Positions 1 to 7,428 of a DNA stretch of 21,623 nucleotides are shown here, in pieces. Source of the stretch: CAZPAN01 sp964428485 (GTDB taxonomy: Bacteria; Actinomycetota; Coriobacteriia; Coriobacteriales; CADBOM01). The translations under genes and the position numbers were made by a program. The notes under the pieces were generated by a model that was not told the origin of the DNA, ran no database searches, and was given only the letters and a program-made list of their open reading frames with translations. The first letter of the stretch is position 1; each line of letters begins with the position of its first letter. The stretch covers positions 1 to 21,623 of the forward strand of contig CAYRYP010000019.1 in the NCBI GenBank assembly GCA_964428485.1. The letters are read 5' to 3'.

Positions 1-556
1 TCACGTTGACCCTTCGTATCGAGCCGTTCTTGTGCTTTATCGAGTAGATGGTGTTGATGCACTCGAGGATGTATTCGATAGGGTTGTTGACCGGATCCTC
101 GCCGGCCTCGATGGCAAGGCGCTTGTGGCCCATGTCTTGAAGCGCCACGACCTCTCGGACGATCTCCTCTTGGGTGAGCTTCTTTCTGGGTATCGTCTCA
201 TTTTTGAGATGGTAGGGGCAGTAGAGACAGCCGTTGACGCAGTAGTTGGAGAGGTAGAGCGGGGCGAAAATCACGATCCTGTTGCCGTAGAGTGCGAGCT
301 TGATCTCCTCGGCGATTCTGCGGATCTCCTCGTTTTTCTCGGGTATGTCGCAGGCGAGCAGCACCGAGGCTTCCCTGTGGTTGAGCCCTGCGCATCTGTA
401 TCCGCCGCCAACCAGACGGGGACGCGCCTTGTCTAGGATCTGGTCGATGAGCTCGGTGTTGCCTCGGTTCGCATCGGCATAGGCCAGTGTCTCTAGGATC
501 TCGTCGTGGTTTATGAATTCTTCGGCCCTCATGGAGGCCGGATCGTAAAATGTCAT
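1..556 (-). CDS. hydG: [FeFe]-hydrogenase maturase HydG (partial, N-terminal part)
   Basis: HydG is a radical-SAM tyrosine lyase that makes the CO and CN- ligands of the [FeFe]-hydrogenase H-cluster. I translated the reverse strand from the ATG at 556-554, which has a GGAAGGA-like ribosome binding site just upstream. About 185 codons lie in the window; the rest, including the C-terminal auxiliary-cluster domain, is beyond the left edge. The radical-SAM cluster motif is CVNGCLYC (CX3CX2C; Cys106, Cys110, Cys113), embedded in the HydG-typical context FAPLYLSNYC...PYHLKN followed by RKKLTQEEI, with an AIEAGEDP segment further on. HydG resembles the thiamine enzyme ThiH, but the flanking hydE and the motif context point to HydG. 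It lies about 70 bp downstream of hydE on the same strand, so the two are probably cotranscribed. Seen: motifs and order. Known: family role. Confidence 0.93.
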   Translation of the reverse strand, partial: MTFYDPASMRAEEFINHDEILETLAYADANRGNTELIDQILDKARPRLVGGGYRCAGLNHREASVLLACDIPEKNEEIRRIAEEIKLALYGNRIVIFAPLYLSNYCVNGCLYCPYHLKNETIPRKKLTQEEIVREVVALQDMGHKRLAIEAGEDPVNNPIEYILECINTIYSIKHKNGSIRRVNV

Positions 557-626
557 CCCTATGTTCCTTCCAGGGAGTCAGACTGTCTCCCGAAACCCAT
601 TATCACACTTTGGTAGAGGAAGGAGA

Positions 627-1703
627 TCAAGGGAAACGTGGATCGCCTCTGTCCACGACTATTCGAAAGCCGATGTCGCGCATCCTCGTCGATAGCTCCT
701 CGAGTGCCTGTGCACTTTCCGCTCCGGTACCGAGTTTGTTCTCGTAGATCTCGTACTTGGATCGCACTGAGATAGGGGAGAGGTTGGGCATTACCACGTT
801 GGCTCCCGAGAGGATTCCTTTTTCCCTGCCGCGATCATCGATGGTGCCGAGAGCTGTGGTTGCTGGCAGGAGGATTGAGGGGCTGATGAGCCTTATGAGC
901 GAGAGCAGGAAGCAGGTGAGCTCAACGGTTCCCCTGGGAAACTCTCCTAGCGGGGTTGCATGATGAGGGATAAACGGGCCTATGCCGCACATCTCGGGTC
1001 GCAGGGTTTCGATCAGTTTCAGATCCTCGGCGAGTGTGCGGGGGGTCTGGAAGGGTGAGCCCACCATAAAGCCTGCTCCGATCGTGAAGCCCGCTTTTCT
1101 CAGATTGACAAGACATTGGATCCTCGTGTCTAGGGACATCTCGGGTGGGTGCAGGAGTGAGTAGTGTTCGCGGTTGGCGGTCTCGTGGCGAAGAAGGTAT
1201 CTGTCGGCCCCGGCCTCGTGCAGTGCCCGGTAGCTCTCGGCGCTGCGTTCCCCGATCGAGAGCGTAACGGCGCAGCCGGGGTTGTCACGCTTGATCTGGC
1301 TGATCAGCTCGCACATCGCATGGTCGGTGCACAGTGGATCCTCACCGCCCTGAAGCACGAATGTCCTAAAGCCCATCTCCCAACCCTGTCTGCAGCACTC
1401 GAGGATCTCTTCCTGTGTTAGGCGGTACCTCTGGCAGTTCTCGTTGGATCTCCTGATCCCGCAGTACAAACAATCGTTGGTGCAGAAGTTGGTGAACTCG
1501 ATGAGCCCTCGGACGAATACCTCGTTGCCATAGATTCTCCTGCGGTCCACCATGGCGAGCTCGGCGGCTTGTTCTGCCAGCTTCTCTGTCCGCGAAGAGA
1601 TCAGTCTCTCGTAACCCTCGAGTGGCAGCGCGCGTCTCTTTGCGAGCTCGTTCAGAAGCTCGCTGGGATCCATCTCCGAGTAGTTCGAAGAAGCGCCTTC
1701 CAA
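627..1703 (-). CDS. hydE: [FeFe]-hydrogenase maturase HydE
   Basis: Radical-SAM enzyme of H-cluster assembly, acting with HydG and HydF to build the dithiolate-bridged 2Fe subcluster. The CX3CX2C motif CTNDCLYC lies about 70 residues in, followed by GIRRSN, a family-typical LQGGEDP segment, and GAGFMVGSPFQT in the barrel. Length is about 358 residues, normal for the family. The optional second Fe-S motif (CX7CX2C) seen near the C-terminus of some HydE proteins is absent; it is known to be dispensable. Start choice: the first in-frame GTG (1712-1710) overlaps the ribosome binding site GGAGG (1716-1712), so it cannot be well placed. The TTG at 1703-1701, 8 bases downstream of GGAGG, is the better start; ATG at 1673 is a third possibility. 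hydG follows on the same strand. No hydrogenase structural gene or hydF is visible here. Confidence 0.92.
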   Translation of the reverse strand: MEGASSNYSEMDPSELLNELAKRRALPLEGYERLISSRTEKLAEQAAELAMVDRRRIYGNEVFVRGLIEFTNFCTNDCLYCGIRRSNENCQRYRLTQEEILECCRQGWEMGFRTFVLQGGEDPLCTDHAMCELISQIKRDNPGCAVTLSIGERSAESYRALHEAGADRYLLRHETANREHYSLLHPPEMSLDTRIQCLVNLRKAGFTIGAGFMVGSPFQTPRTLAEDLKLIETLRPEMCGIGPFIPHHATPLGEFPRGTVELTCFLLSLIRLISPSILLPATTALGTIDDRGREKGILSGANVVMPNLSPISVRSKYEIYENKLGTGAESAQALEELSTRMRDIGFRIVVDRGDPRFP

Positions 1704-1711
1704 CCAGTTCA

Positions 1712-1716
1712 CCTCC
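1712..1716 (-). promoter_or_regulatory. Ribosome binding site deciding the hydE start
   Basis: Reading the minus strand, GGAGG (extended GGAGGTGA) directly abuts an in-frame GTG and lies 8 bases before an in-frame TTG. Normal spacing favours TTG at 1703 as the initiation codon. Confidence 0.6.
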
Positions 1717-1892
1717 GTAAACGATGCCTCAAATCATGCGATGGACGTCTCCATCCGCCGTTGAAAAAGGGAGAAATTCAGATCGCTAGTTCCTTAAAAA
1801 GTCTATCATGTTGAGAATTCACAGTATTCAGCCGCGGTCGGGCCAATGAAGCGCTTGACCTCCCCGCCGGCAAAGCGTAGAGGGAGATGTGG

Positions 1893-2954
1893 ATGATCAG
1901 CGTCGTTAAGGTCAAGTCGATCGTTCCAGGTCTGCTTGTTTGTCTGATCCTAGCGATCCCATGCTGGTATATGGGGACACTTGTCCCGGTAGTCGGGGGC
2001 TCAGTGTTTGCCATCCTCATCGGAATGCTCATCGCGGTGTTCTGGAAGGAGCATGGTGGGACTAAGGACGGCATAGGGTTTACCTCGAAGTACGTCTTGC
2101 AGCTGGCTGTCGTCCTGTTGGGGTTCGGACTCAACTTGAACCAGATTGCTCAGGTCGGCTTGATCTCGCTGCCCGTGATCCTCTCGACGATAGCGACCGC
2201 GCTGGTTGTGGCCTTTGTGTTCAGCAAAGCTCTCAAGATCCCGGGCAAGATCGCAACGCTAGTGGGTGTGGGCTCTTCTATCTGCGGTGGGTCCGCGATC
2301 GCGGCCACCGCGCCGGTCATTAAGGCGAAGGACGAGGAGGTCGCGCAGGCCATATCGGTCATCTTTCTGTTCAATGTGATCGCGGCGGTCCTGTTTCCCA
2401 CGTTGGGCGGCTGGTTGGGACTCAGCAATGATGGGTTTGGGCTGTTCGCCGGGACCGCGGTCAACGACACCTCCTCCGTCACCGCCGCCGCGGCGGCATG
2501 GGATGGGATGCACCCGGGCTCAGACTCGCTCGACTACGCCACCATCGTCAAGCTCACCAGGACGCTTGCGATCATCCCGATCACCCTGGTGCTGGCCATA
2601 TGGGTCTCGTCTAGGGAGCGCAAGGCCGCGCTTGCGGCGGGGAAGGGCCATGACGGTAGCACGGTCGGGGGTTTCAGTCTGAGGCGATCGTTTCCGCTGT
2701 TCATCCTATTCTTCTTGGTTGCAGCTCTTATCGCCACGGTTTTGACCTCTGCTGGGTTGGACGCGGATGCGTTCGACCCGCTCACGAATCTCGCGAAGTT
2801 CTGCATCGTGATGGCGATGGGTGCTATAGGACTCAACACCGATATAGTCAAGCTAGTGAGAAGTGGCGCGAAGCCTCTCCTGCTGGGATTCTGCTGCTGG
2901 GTCTGCATTGCCGTGGTGAGCCTTGCCATGCAGCATGTGATAGGCCTCTGGTAA
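1893..2954 (+). CDS. YeiH/UPF0324 family membrane transporter (putative sulfate exporter family)
   Basis: Polytopic inner-membrane protein of 353 residues with about ten hydrophobic segments, almost no soluble domain, and the UPF0324 hallmarks SSICGGSAIAA followed by TAPVIKAKDEEVA, the segment FAGTAVNDTSSVTAA in the middle, and a conserved C-terminal GAIGLNTDI. The family is annotated as putative sulfate (or sulfonate-derived anion) exporters; the substrate is not firmly established, so I assign only the family. Start choice: the ATG at 1887 directly abuts the ribosome binding site AGGGAG (1881-1886), whereas the ATG at 1893 sits 6 bases downstream of it, so 1893 is preferred. The gene is divergent from hydE and converges on the small HMA gene at a shared terminator. 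It appears to be monocistronic. Confidence 0.85.
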   Translation: MISVVKVKSIVPGLLVCLILAIPCWYMGTLVPVVGGSVFAILIGMLIAVFWKEHGGTKDGIGFTSKYVLQLAVVLLGFGLNLNQIAQVGLISLPVILSTIATALVVAFVFSKALKIPGKIATLVGVGSSICGGSAIAATAPVIKAKDEEVAQAISVIFLFNVIAAVLFPTLGGWLGLSNDGFGLFAGTAVNDTSSVTAAAAAWDGMHPGSDSLDYATIVKLTRTLAIIPITLVLAIWVSSRERKAALAAGKGHDGSTVGGFSLRRSFPLFILFFLVAALIATVLTSAGLDADAFDPLTNLAKFCIVMAMGAIGLNTDIVKLVRSGAKPLLLGFCCWVCIAVVSLAMQHVIGLW

Positions 2955-3027
2955 CAACCTTTCTTGCGGTTGGCTAAGTCTCCGGTTTCTCACTCTGCAA
3001 AAGTACCATCTGTCTGATATACGACAA

Positions 3028-3046
3028 GACCCCCTTTCGGGGGCCT
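3028..3046. terminator. Bidirectional rho-independent terminator
   Basis: CCCCC (3030-3034) and GGGGG (3039-3043) form a tight G+C stem around a four-base loop, extended by flanking GA/CC bases. It lies between the convergent transporter (ending 2954) and HMA gene (ending 3076). Read on the minus strand the stem is followed by TCTTGT, a modest U-rich tail; on the plus strand the tail is weaker, so it best serves the HMA gene. Confidence 0.7.
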
Positions 3047-3075
3047 AGTTGCCTAAATTAACGCTGTTCGGGCCT

Positions 3076-3321
3076 CTAACCAAAGATCCCCTTCTTCTCG
3101 TAGGGTTCGATGGTGAAGCTGGTCACCGTGTAACCGGTGTTACCGATGGCATTTCTAACCGCGTTTTCGTCTAACTCCTCCTTGGAGATCACGACCGTCT
3201 CGTCGTCTTTATGGGAGGACGAGACCTTCTTGACCTTAAAATTCTGACGAATGGCATCGTTGATATGAGCCTCGCACATGCCACAGGACATGCCATCGAT
3301 GCCGATCGTGGTCTTGTACAT
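3076..3321 (-). CDS. Small heavy-metal-associated (HMA, CopZ-like) protein
   Basis: An 81-residue single-domain ferredoxin-fold HMA protein. The metal site GMSCGMC (Cys13, Cys16) sits at the end of the first beta strand as in CopZ and Atx1-type chaperones, followed by the usual EAHINDAIR helix. Known members bind Cu(I) or other soft metals and pass them to P-type ATPases. No metal ATPase or CsoR/CopY regulator lies next to it, so the partner is elsewhere and the metal is not certain. Start choice: ATG at 3321-3319 lies 5 bases after the AGGAG of a GGAAGGAG ribosome binding site, better than the TTG one codon upstream. It is monocistronic, with the shared terminator at 3028-3046 downstream and an operator-like palindrome about 145 bp upstream. 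Confidence 0.82.
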   Translation of the reverse strand: MYKTTIGIDGMSCGMCEAHINDAIRQNFKVKKVSSSHKDDETVVISKEELDENAVRNAIGNTGYTVTSFTIEPYEKKGIFG

Positions 3322-3423
3322 CAACGCTCCTTCCAGCTGATTATCAGAGGCTTACTGGTCCGATTTCCATGAGTCCCGCTCAGGATCGCGCGTGCGTGTG
3401 AGTATGTTGAACAGCTTGAAAGT

Positions 3424-3456
3424 ATATCCAATCTATTCCTGTGGTTGATATCCAAT
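3424..3456. repeat. Pair of 9-bp direct repeats (ATATCCAAT)
   Basis: ATATCCAAT occurs at 3424-3432 and again at 3448-3456, 24 bp apart start to start (about two helical turns plus a few bases). They lie upstream of the HMA gene start. They could be regulator half-sites; function is not shown. Confidence 0.4.
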
Positions 3457-3466
3457 TTCAGCCGCA

Positions 3467-3478
3467 TGGTCTAGACCA
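3467..3478. promoter_or_regulatory. Perfect palindrome matching the GntR/HutC-type (DasR/NagR) operator core
   Basis: TGGTCTAGACCA is a perfect 12-bp inverted repeat and equals the core of the operator recognised by DasR-type GntR/HutC regulators of amino-sugar metabolism. It lies 146 bp upstream of the HMA gene and 53 bp past the 3' end of the hydroxyacid dehydrogenase. No amino-sugar gene or GntR regulator is in the window. The sequence match is direct; binding is inference. Confidence 0.45.
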
Positions 3479-3530
3479 ATCGACCAGTCTCCCAGTTCAC
3501 CAAGCGCATTGTGGATGCTCCGATCGATCG

Positions 3531-4514
3531 CTAGGACACAATGTTAATCGGAGTCTCTCCCGCTATCACCCGTGCGACGTTTTCCCATACAGTGCGATGC
3601 GCGCGATAGAACATCCCTTCGGTCACACCACCGATGTGCGGTGAAAACACCACGCGACTCATTGCAGCCTCACTCATGTTGATCAGCGGATTGTCCAGCT
3701 CCACAGGCTCGGGAGCCACAGTGTCCAAACCCGCAGCTGCAATGCTTCCAGCTTCGAGGGCAGCTACTAAAGCCTCATTGTCTACGATCTCGCCGCGTGC
3801 GGTATTGATGAGAATCGAATCGGGCTTCATCTTGGCGAGAAAGTCCGCATCTACCATTCCTTGAGTCTGATCTGTTACCGGAACATGGATGCTGACAATG
3901 TCGCAGCCTGTGATTATCTGCTCCAGCTCGGCATATGAAACACCCAGCTCGGACTCTGTTTCTGCGCTCAAGCGATTTCTCTTGTTGTAGAGAATCTTGC
4001 ATCCCCAGGCCTTGAGTTTCTTGGCTGTAGCCTGTCCGATTGCACCAAGACCGACAAGACCTACCGTGCAATCTCCGAGCTCCCTGATGCCCTCGACCAT
4101 CATGCGCTCTTTGACCTTGATCTGATTTCCAGATCTGACGGCGCCATCGGCGTTGATCACATCACGCAGACAGGACAGCATCAGAAGAATGGCCTGCTCT
4201 GCAACTCCGTCGGCATTTGCGCCGGCATTGTTGCAAACCACTATCCCCCTTGTCCTAGCGGCATCCAAATCGATGGCATTGAAGGCAACGCCTTCGGAGT
4301 GAACAAGTTTGAGGTTCTTCATGCCGTCCATGAGTTCGGCATCAACCGGACTGATCGCATCGGCAAGAATGAAGTCGGCATCCGGTGCAAGTGCGAGGAT
4401 CTCCTCGTTGGAGCTGCCACGCTCAGCCACGACAAGCTCAACTTCTTTGATAACAGGTAGATCTGGCATGTATTTTTCGGCTCGCTGTCTATCTCCGATT
4501 ACCAATAACTTCAC
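3531..4514 (-). CDS. D-2-hydroxyacid dehydrogenase (PGDH/D-isomer-specific family)
   Basis: A 327-residue NAD(P)-dependent oxidoreductase converting 2-hydroxy acids to 2-keto acids or the reverse. The split catalytic domain flanks a Rossmann domain with GLGAIG at 155-160. The catalytic triad is visible: Arg240 in NTARGEIVD, Glu269 in DTVAPEPVE, and His293 in SPHIGG. After the second Rossmann strand the usual acidic residue is replaced by the segment YNKRNR, which suggests NADP(H) or relaxed cofactor preference. There is no C-terminal ACT domain, so it is not a full SerA. Start is GTG at 4514, 7 bases after GGAGG. Codon use is noticeably more AT-rich than most of the window. It stands alone, divergent from the kinase gene. 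The substrate cannot be told from sequence. Confidence 0.88.
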   Translation of the reverse strand: MKLLVIGDRQRAEKYMPDLPVIKEVELVVAERGSSNEEILALAPDADFILADAISPVDAELMDGMKNLKLVHSEGVAFNAIDLDAARTRGIVVCNNAGANADGVAEQAILLMLSCLRDVINADGAVRSGNQIKVKERMMVEGIRELGDCTVGLVGLGAIGQATAKKLKAWGCKILYNKRNRLSAETESELGVSYAELEQIITGCDIVSIHVPVTDQTQGMVDADFLAKMKPDSILINTARGEIVDNEALVAALEAGSIAAAGLDTVAPEPVELDNPLINMSEAAMSRVVFSPHIGGVTEGMFYRAHRTVWENVARVIAGETPINIVS

Positions 4515-4882
4515 TTTGTCGCCTCCAACGAAAGTCGAAAGATTGAACCTACACGATCAAAAGCCTGTGCGCCCATATAGCCACAAGTGCCATTTGAGCC
4601 TATTGAAACGATTATCAAGCATCGCCCAATCGACATGATAAACCTCTGAAATTGAAAATCGCCTGCTTGCGCCTTGTTAGGGTTGAACGGTACGACAAGA
4701 AACGGCGCACTATTCAAACCGTAATTCCTTCAGGCTGCGCCAGGCTGTGACAAGCGGGCATTCTCGCCGTAGGCGGAATTGAGGTCAGATTAGCATTTGG
4801 GTAGAAACGGGATAGCTTATCCTCGAACGTGGCCCAGCCCTTCCAACTGGGTGACGGTTTCCGATTTAGAGGTGTGATTTAT
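4515..4882. other. Intergenic region between divergent dehydrogenase and kinase genes
   Basis: 368 bp without a convincing gene; the 68-codon reverse ORF at 4511-4717 has no recognisable product. The stretch is more AT-rich than its right-hand neighbour. It contains a tandem CAGGCTG (about 4731 and 4742) and a widely spaced inverted pair AATTCC / GGAATT around 4722-4780. Promoters for both flanking genes should lie here. The best plus-strand candidate is TTGAGG (4779-4784), a 17-bp spacer, then TAGAAA (4802-4807), four of six consensus matches in each box. I recognise no known riboswitch. Confidence 0.4.
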
Positions 4883-5713
4883 ATGAATTATAAGAGGATC
4901 CTTACCATCCAGGACATTTCGTGCGTCGGCCAGTGCTCGCTCACGGTTGCCCTGCCTATCATCTCGGCCTGTGGAATCGAGACATGCATCATCCCGTCCG
5001 CCGTGCTGTCAACGCACACCGGTGGCTTCTCGGGTTACACGGTGAGAGATCTTTCCGAGGACATTCCCGGCATCGAAGCGCATTGGAAAAGCGAAGGAAT
5101 CGACTTCGACGCCTTTTATACTGGTTACCTCGGATCCACCGATCAGATAGATCATGTACTTTCCATCATGGGCAGCCTATCGCGCGATGGGGCTGTCAGG
5201 TTCATTGACCCAGCCATGGCGGACAACGGCTCGCTATACCCGGCGTTTGACCAGGACTACGTCTCCGCAATGCGTAGGCTCTGCGACGGCGCGGACTACG
5301 TGCTCCCCAATATCACTGAGGCCTGCCTGCTCGTAGGGGAGGAGTACCGCACCGACTACGACGTGGCCTACGTGACCAGGCTCGTCGAGGGGATGATGTC
5401 TTTGGGGAGCAGGACGGTCGTGCTCACCGGCGTCTCCTACAGACAGGGGAGGACCGGTGTGGTGGTGGCCGACTCGGCCGGCAGCAACTACTACGAGCAC
5501 AGGCTTATCTCCAAGGGTTGCCATGGCACTGGCGATGTCTACGCATCCGCATTCGTGGGGATGATGCTCAACGGGCACTCCGCATTCGATTCCGCCAGGA
5601 TCGCCGCCGACTACACGGTGGAGTGCATCGAGTACACCCAGGGAGACAAGTCGCACTGGTACGGCGTCATGTTCGAGCCGGTGCTGCCGAGCCTAATCGA
5701 GCACCTGCTGTAG
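4883..5713 (+). CDS. Pyridoxamine/pyridoxal kinase (PfkB/ribokinase superfamily)
   Basis: A 276-residue cytoplasmic kinase that phosphorylates B6 vitamers for PLP salvage. It carries the N-terminal signature ILTIQDISCVGQCS, the substrate segment STHTGGFSGYT near residues 43-53, the DPAMADNG motif (109-116), PNITEA (142-147), and the catalytic anion-hole motif GTGD with Asp218. This is the pyridoxamine kinase type common in Firmicutes and Coriobacteriia. Start choice: the frame is open to a GTG at 4829, but ATG 4883 is preceded by AGAGGTG (4868-4874) at 8 bases and matches the family N-terminus. It converges on the DUF1846 gene with only 8 bp between stops. Its PLP product is a cofactor for enzymes such as the aminotransferase at 18517, though no direct operon link exists. 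Confidence 0.86.
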   Translation: MNYKRILTIQDISCVGQCSLTVALPIISACGIETCIIPSAVLSTHTGGFSGYTVRDLSEDIPGIEAHWKSEGIDFDAFYTGYLGSTDQIDHVLSIMGSLSRDGAVRFIDPAMADNGSLYPAFDQDYVSAMRRLCDGADYVLPNITEACLLVGEEYRTDYDVAYVTRLVEGMMSLGSRTVVLTGVSYRQGRTGVVVADSAGSNYYEHRLISKGCHGTGDVYASAFVGMMLNGHSAFDSARIAADYTVECIEYTQGDKSHWYGVMFEPVLPSLIEHLL

Positions 5714-5721
5714 TCCCGGCG

Positions 5722-7203
5722 TCAGTCGGGGAAGGAGTTCTCGTACTTGGGCTCGCAGCAGACGTTGATGCCCAGCGTGCGGCAGAGCTGCTCATCCTCC
5801 TGCGAGATGATCACCGAGAAGTAGGCGTCGCAGCCCCTTAGTTCTTTGGCATGGTCGATCACCCTCTGCGCGAGTGGGCTCGTGAGCGAGGAGGTGGAGA
5901 GCGCTATCAGCATCTCCATCGGATGCAGCCTGGGGTTCTTGTGACCGAGCTGCTCGGTGCGAAGTCGTGTGATCGGCTCGAGCGCGGCGTCGCTTATCAC
6001 GTAGATGTCATCGTCGATCCCCGCCTGAGCCTTCAGGGCGTTTAGCAACACGGAGGACGCCGCAGCGAGAAGCGGGGATGTCTTGCCGGTGATCACTCTG
6101 CCGTCGGGAAGCTCCATAGCCCCTGATGGTGTGCCACTGACCTCCTCCTTGAGCAACGCCGCGCTTCTTGCGGGCGAGTAGTTGGCTGTCACGCCTGCGC
6201 GGTTCATCATTATCTCCAGGCGGGTGATGAGCTCCTCACCCAGGCCCGTGCGCTTGAGCTCCACAGCCGCGGTGAAGTATCTTCTCACGATCTCTTTCTT
6301 GGCGGCGTCTCTGACCACCTCGTCGTCCGTGATTGCCATGCCGGCCATGTTGACTCCCATGTCGGTGGGCGACTTATAGGGGCATTGTCCGGCGACCTTT
6401 TCCAGCATCGCACGCAGCACCGGGAAGATCTCGATGTCGCGGTTGTAGTTGACCGTGGTCTGCCCGTAGGCCTCTAGGTGGAATGGGTCGATCGCGTTGA
6501 CGTCGCCGAGATCGACGGTTGCGGCCTCGTAGGCGATGTTTACCGGGTGATCGAGCGGGAGGTTCCAGATGGGGAAGGTCTCGAACTTCGCGTATCCGGA
6601 TCTGATTCCCCTGCGGTAGTCATGGTAGAGCTGAGAGAGGCACGTAGCCATCTTGCCAGAACCCGGCCCGGGGGCGGTCACCACGACGAGCGGGCGCTGC
6701 GTTTCGATGTAGTCGTTCTTGCCGTACCCATCGTCGCTGACGATAAAGTCGATGTTGTGGGGGTAGCCCTCGATGGGGTAGTGCAAGTAGCTCTTTACAC
6801 CCAGCCCCTCGAGCCTCTTGCGAAACGCCGCCGCATTGGTCTGCCCTCTGTAGTGGGTTATCACCACAGAGCCCACCAGAAAGCCCATGTTCAAGAAGAT
6901 CCCCATCAGACGGAGCAGATCCTCGTCGTAGGTGATACCCAGATCGCCCCTGACCTTGCTCTTTTCGATATCGTTGGCGTTGATGGCGAACACGATCTCC
7001 ACGTCGTCGGACATGCTCTTGAGCATGCTGAGCTTGATGTCGGGTTCGAACCCCGGAAGCACGCGAGAGGCGTGGTAGTCGTCGAAAAGCTTTCCACCAA
7101 ACTCGAGGTACAGCTTGCCGCCGAACTCATCGATCCTCTGGCGGATCCTCTCCGCCTGCATCGAGATGTACTTGTCCTTGTCAAAGCCGATCTTGAAAGG
7201 CAT
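5722..7203 (-). CDS. DUF1846 (UPF0371) family protein
   Basis: A 493-residue soluble protein of the DUF1846 family, whose biochemical role is not established. Conserved family segments include the N-terminal GFDKDKYISMQAERIRQRI, KLYLEFGGKLFDDYHASRVLPGFEPD, and a phosphate-loop-like APGPGSGKM at about 177-185, suggestive of nucleotide or phosphate binding (inference). Length is normal for the family. Start choice: ATG at 7203 is preceded at 7 bases by GGGAAGGG, whereas an ATG six codons further upstream has no ribosome binding site. It is monocistronic, divergent from nudC by about 225 bp and convergent with the kinase gene. No signal peptide or membrane segment is seen. Confidence 0.9.
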   Translation of the reverse strand: MPFKIGFDKDKYISMQAERIRQRIDEFGGKLYLEFGGKLFDDYHASRVLPGFEPDIKLSMLKSMSDDVEIVFAINANDIEKSKVRGDLGITYDEDLLRLMGIFLNMGFLVGSVVITHYRGQTNAAAFRKRLEGLGVKSYLHYPIEGYPHNIDFIVSDDGYGKNDYIETQRPLVVVTAPGPGSGKMATCLSQLYHDYRRGIRSGYAKFETFPIWNLPLDHPVNIAYEAATVDLGDVNAIDPFHLEAYGQTTVNYNRDIEIFPVLRAMLEKVAGQCPYKSPTDMGVNMAGMAITDDEVVRDAAKKEIVRRYFTAAVELKRTGLGEELITRLEIMMNRAGVTANYSPARSAALLKEEVSGTPSGAMELPDGRVITGKTSPLLAAASSVLLNALKAQAGIDDDIYVISDAALEPITRLRTEQLGHKNPRLHPMEMLIALSTSSLTSPLAQRVIDHAKELRGCDAYFSVIISQEDEQLCRTLGINVCCEPKYENSFPD

Positions 7204-7428
7204 GGACGTTCCCTTCCCCATAAGGAGCCCGCCGCGATCGCGGTCTTTGTTGCTCTGCCGATTTCCCTTGGTGGAGAGTATAGCAGCCGGACATCCTGGT
7301 TAGATTCGATCGGGTGCGTGGGTTTAAACTTGGATCATGTCAAGATTGACGCAGGGCCCACCAGATGGGCATGCTGTGCTCCGGACACCCCGCCCAGAAC
7401 CTGGAAAGCGACGGATCCGTGATGTTGG

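Noticed and set aside
32..436. A 134-codon plus-strand open frame at the left edge
   Set aside because: It is the shadow of hydG, which reads on the opposite strand with its CX3CX2C motif.
4511..4717. A 68-codon minus-strand open frame upstream of the hydroxyacid dehydrogenase
   Set aside because: It has no recognisable product or clear ribosome binding site and overlaps the dehydrogenase start; it is treated as leader/intergenic DNA.
4722..4790. Possible riboswitch ahead of the pyridoxamine kinase gene
   Set aside because: The repeats and inverted pair do not match any riboswitch consensus that I know, and the stem arms are too far apart to be convincing.
6478..7422. A 314-codon plus-strand open frame
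   Set aside because: It is antisense to the DUF1846 gene, has a hydrophobic/Val-rich composition typical of GC-rich shadow frames, and no recognisable domain.
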